Source: Sphingopyxis sp. (GTDB lineage: Bacteria > Pseudomonadota > Alphaproteobacteria > Sphingomonadales > Sphingomonadaceae). From it: 64,000 nt of DNA. Shown piece by piece: positions 62,348 through 64,000 of the stretch. The number at the start of each line of letters is the position of its first letter. Position 1 is the stretch's first letter. The stretch spans positions 310,001-374,000 of the forward strand of contig NZ_JADIZJ010000005.1 in assembly GCF_016704835.1 (NCBI RefSeq). Reading direction: 5' to 3'. Made by a program: the position numbers and the translations under genes. The notes under the pieces were generated by a model, which saw only the letters and a program-made list of their open reading frames with translations, ran no database searches and had not been told where the DNA came from.

Positions 62348-63571
62348 ATGCGCAACAGTTTCCTTTTCACCTCCGAAAGCGTGTCCGAAGGACATCCCGA
62401 CAAGGTGGCCGATCAGATCAGCGATTCGATCGTCGACCTGTTCCTGTCGAAGGATCCCGAAGCACGCGTCGCCTGCGAAACGCTGACCACCACGCAGCTT
62501 GTTGTGCTGGCGGGTGAAATTCGCGGCAAAGGAATCATGGACGAAGATGGCAATTGGGCGCCAGGGGTGCCCGAGGAAGTCGAGGCCGCGGTGCGCGCGA
62601 CCGTCCGCGAAATCGGCTATGAGCAGTCGGGTTTCCACTGGCAGACCTTCCGTTTCGAGAATAACCTGCATCCGCAGTCGGCGCATATCGCGCAGGGCGT
62701 CGATGCCGGCGAAAACAAGGACGAGGGCGCCGGCGACCAGGGCATCATGTTCGGTTACGCATCGGACGAGACCCCCGACCTGATGCCAGCAACGCTCGAT
62801 TACAGCCACAAGATCCTCGAGCGCATGGCCGCCGACCGCAAGGCCGGCATCGCGCCGTTCCTCGAGCCCGATGCCAAGAGCCAGGTCACGCTGCGCTACG
62901 CCAACGAACGTCCGGTCGAGGCGACCGCGATCGTCGTGTCGACCCAGCACGCGCCGGGTTATTTCTTCCACAATGGCGAAGGCGACGAAGCGAAATATAC
63001 CGAGCTGCGCAAATATGTGCTCGGCGTAATCGCCGACGTGCTGCCCGCCGAGCTGCTGACCGCCAACACCGTCTATCATATCAACCCAACCGGGTGTTTC
63101 GAGATCGGTGGTCCCGACGGCGACGCCGGGCTGACCGGCCGCAAGATCATCGTCGACACCTATGGCGGCGCAGCACCGCACGGCGGCGGCGCGTTCAGCG
63201 GCAAGGACCCGACCAAGGTCGATCGCTCAGCCGCCTATGTCACGCGCTATCTGGCGAAGAACATCGTCGCCGCTGGGCTCGCGCGCCGCTGCACGATCCA
63301 GCTCAGCTACGCGATCGGCGTCGCCGAACCGCTGTCGATCTATGTCGACCTGCACGGCACCGGCACCGTCGAGGAAAGCCGCATCGAGGCCGCGATTCCG
63401 CAGCTCGTGCGCCTGACGCCCAAGGGCATCCGCACCCACCTCGGCCTCAACAAGCCAATCTACAAGCAGACCGCAGCCTACGGCCATTTCGGCCGCACCG
63501 CGACCGGCGACGCCTTCCCGTGGGAACGCACCGATCTGACCGAGAAGCTGAAAGCTGCGCTGGCCGCCTGA
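62348..63571 (+). CDS. metK: S-adenosylmethionine synthetase
   Basis: A 407-residue enzyme making SAM from methionine and ATP. Signature motifs: FTSESVSEGHPDKVADQISD at the start (ATP-binding His), GAGDQGIMFGYA (near 133), and the P-loop-like GGGAFSGKDPTKVDRSAAY near 280. AGAAGG lies seven bases before the ATG. Length is normal. A strong hairpin follows it at 63597. Confidence 0.98.
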   Translation: MRNSFLFTSESVSEGHPDKVADQISDSIVDLFLSKDPEARVACETLTTTQLVVLAGEIRGKGIMDEDGNWAPGVPEEVEAAVRATVREIGYEQSGFHWQTFRFENNLHPQSAHIAQGVDAGENKDEGAGDQGIMFGYASDETPDLMPATLDYSHKILERMAADRKAGIAPFLEPDAKSQVTLRYANERPVEATAIVVSTQHAPGYFFHNGEGDEAKYTELRKYVLGVIADVLPAELLTANTVYHINPTGCFEIGGPDGDAGLTGRKIIVDTYGGAAPHGGGAFSGKDPTKVDRSAAYVTRYLAKNIVAAGLARRCTIQLSYAIGVAEPLSIYVDLHGTGTVEESRIEAAIPQLVRLTPKGIRTHLGLNKPIYKQTAAYGHFGRTATGDAFPWERTDLTEKLKAALAA

Positions 63572-63596
63572 AACCGCGCTACTGCACTTGCCATCA

Positions 63597-63635
63597 CCTC
63601 CCCGATCTGACAGCAATCGCGTCGGATCGGGGAGG
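63597..63635 (+). promoter_or_regulatory. 14-bp hairpin that contains the next gene's Shine-Dalgarno sequence
   Basis: CCTCCCCGATCTGA (63597-63610) pairs with TCGGATCGGGGAGG (63622-63635) over 14 bp with one G-U in RNA; the loop is 11 bases. It lacks a following T-run, so it is not a textbook terminator. The right arm ends in GGGGAGG, six bases before the ATG at 63642, so translation of that gene would be blocked unless the stem opens. It may double as the metK 3' end. Confidence 0.6.
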
Positions 63636-63641
63636 TTGCGC

Positions 63642-64000
63642 ATGCCAAGCTATTGGTTGAAAATCCTTTTGGCCACCTTGTGCGCTATGGCCATCGCGAG
63701 CTTGCCAGCAGCGGCACAACAACCACTTCCGCTCAAGGGTGGCAAGGCGTGGAGGCATAAGCACAGCGGCATCGCCGTCCCCGCGATCCTGGGCGGCGCA
63801 GCGCGTGTCCAGGGCATGGCTTATGCTGCTGACGAGCTCGACGTGGGCCTGTCTTACGTCGTGGGCGACGCCGCCGAATCCATGTCATTCTATGTGTTCC
63901 GCAAAACCAACGGCGCGGTGCCGGTGTGGTTCGCGCAGGCACAATGGGGAATCGAGAATCGCGACACCTTCGGTCACCCCGCGATCGCCATTGCCGCGCA
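63642..64000 (+). CDS. Exported protein of unknown function (partial, runs off the window)
   Basis: The frame starts at ATG 63642 with GGAGG six bases upstream and stays open to the window end (119 codons). The N-terminus is a signal peptide (ILLATLCAMAIASLPAAAQQ, cleavage after AAA or AAAQ). The mature part begins with PLPLKGGKAWRHKHSGIAVP and contains short beta-strand-like stretches (ELDVGLSYVVGDAAESMSFYV). I do not recognise the family. Confidence 0.75.
   Translation, partial: MPSYWLKILLATLCAMAIASLPAAAQQPLPLKGGKAWRHKHSGIAVPAILGGAARVQGMAYAADELDVGLSYVVGDAAESMSFYVFRKTNGAVPVWFAQAQWGIENRDTFGHPAIAIAA

Noticed and set aside
63597..63635. Plain Rho-independent terminator after metK
   Set aside because: The stem is strong but has no T-run after it and overlaps the next gene's SD, so a simple terminator label would mislead.

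Overview
The window looks like a chromosomal segment of a GC-rich alphaproteobacterium of the order Sphingomonadales, most likely a Sphingopyxis/Sphingomonas relative. The reasons are a carotenoid block (crtY-crtI-crtB), an HWE histidine kinase with a CHASE sensor, an Flp-type pilin, the bamD-recN-ligA chain, an ATP12 chaperone, and dispersed inverted repeats of the GTCATCCCGG and GTCATTGCG types. I see no phage, integrase, transposase, rRNA or CRISPR array. One tRNA gene (Val, TAC) is present. The taxonomic call rests on gene content and was not checked by any search.

Layout. 0-10 kb: a GT-C-like membrane protein, a GFA protein, a minus-strand run of glycosyltransferase, rarA and a serine hydrolase, a secreted glycine-zipper protein divergent from a ClpP-like lipoprotein, then corC and ybeY. 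10-16 kb: alanine dehydrogenase with a divergent Lrp-type regulator, a soluble globin-like chemoreceptor, an SDR and prmA. 16-22 kb: phenylalanine hydroxylase, a metal-uptake operon (DUF2946, TonB receptor, PepSY protein) and a fatty acid hydroxylase. 22-29.3 kb: bamD, recN, a 2OG oxygenase, a GNAT, a monooxygenase and ligA in tight overlap, preceded by a cyclophilin. 29.4-31 kb: purine salvage (phosphoribosyltransferase plus adenine deaminase). 31-41 kb: mreB, a PAS protein, an RNase H-like protein, corA, a GST, an HWE kinase, a LacI regulator, a diguanylate cyclase, a lipoprotein, a pilin and a RidA protein. 41.5-48.5 kb: aconitase, the tRNA, then crcB-rluC-paiB-atp12 in overlapping order. 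48.5-54 kb: acyl-CoA metabolism (crotonase, HCCA isomerase, two AMP-forming ligases) around a decayed response regulator. 54-64 kb: nicotinamide riboside salvage joined to the carotenoid genes, a sterol-desaturase-family gene, lnt and metK.

The most notable observations are these. (1) A 63-bp palindrome with 27-bp perfect arms spans the whole intergenic region and both start codons between crtY and the divergent desaturase. (2) Three otherwise intact genes (acnA, rluC, the desaturase) are each broken by one base in a short C or G run, and a 150-bp anomalous G/C-run stretch follows acnA. Together these suggest consensus errors, although real decay is not excluded. (3) An OmpR-type response regulator pseudogene, a PIN-domain toxin fragment and a nuclease fragment show local gene decay. 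(4) A 14-bp hairpin buries the Shine-Dalgarno sequence of the last gene. (5) The usual ybeY-corC-lnt-metK neighbourhood is split by about 51 kb. I did not find a convincing new defence or mobile system.
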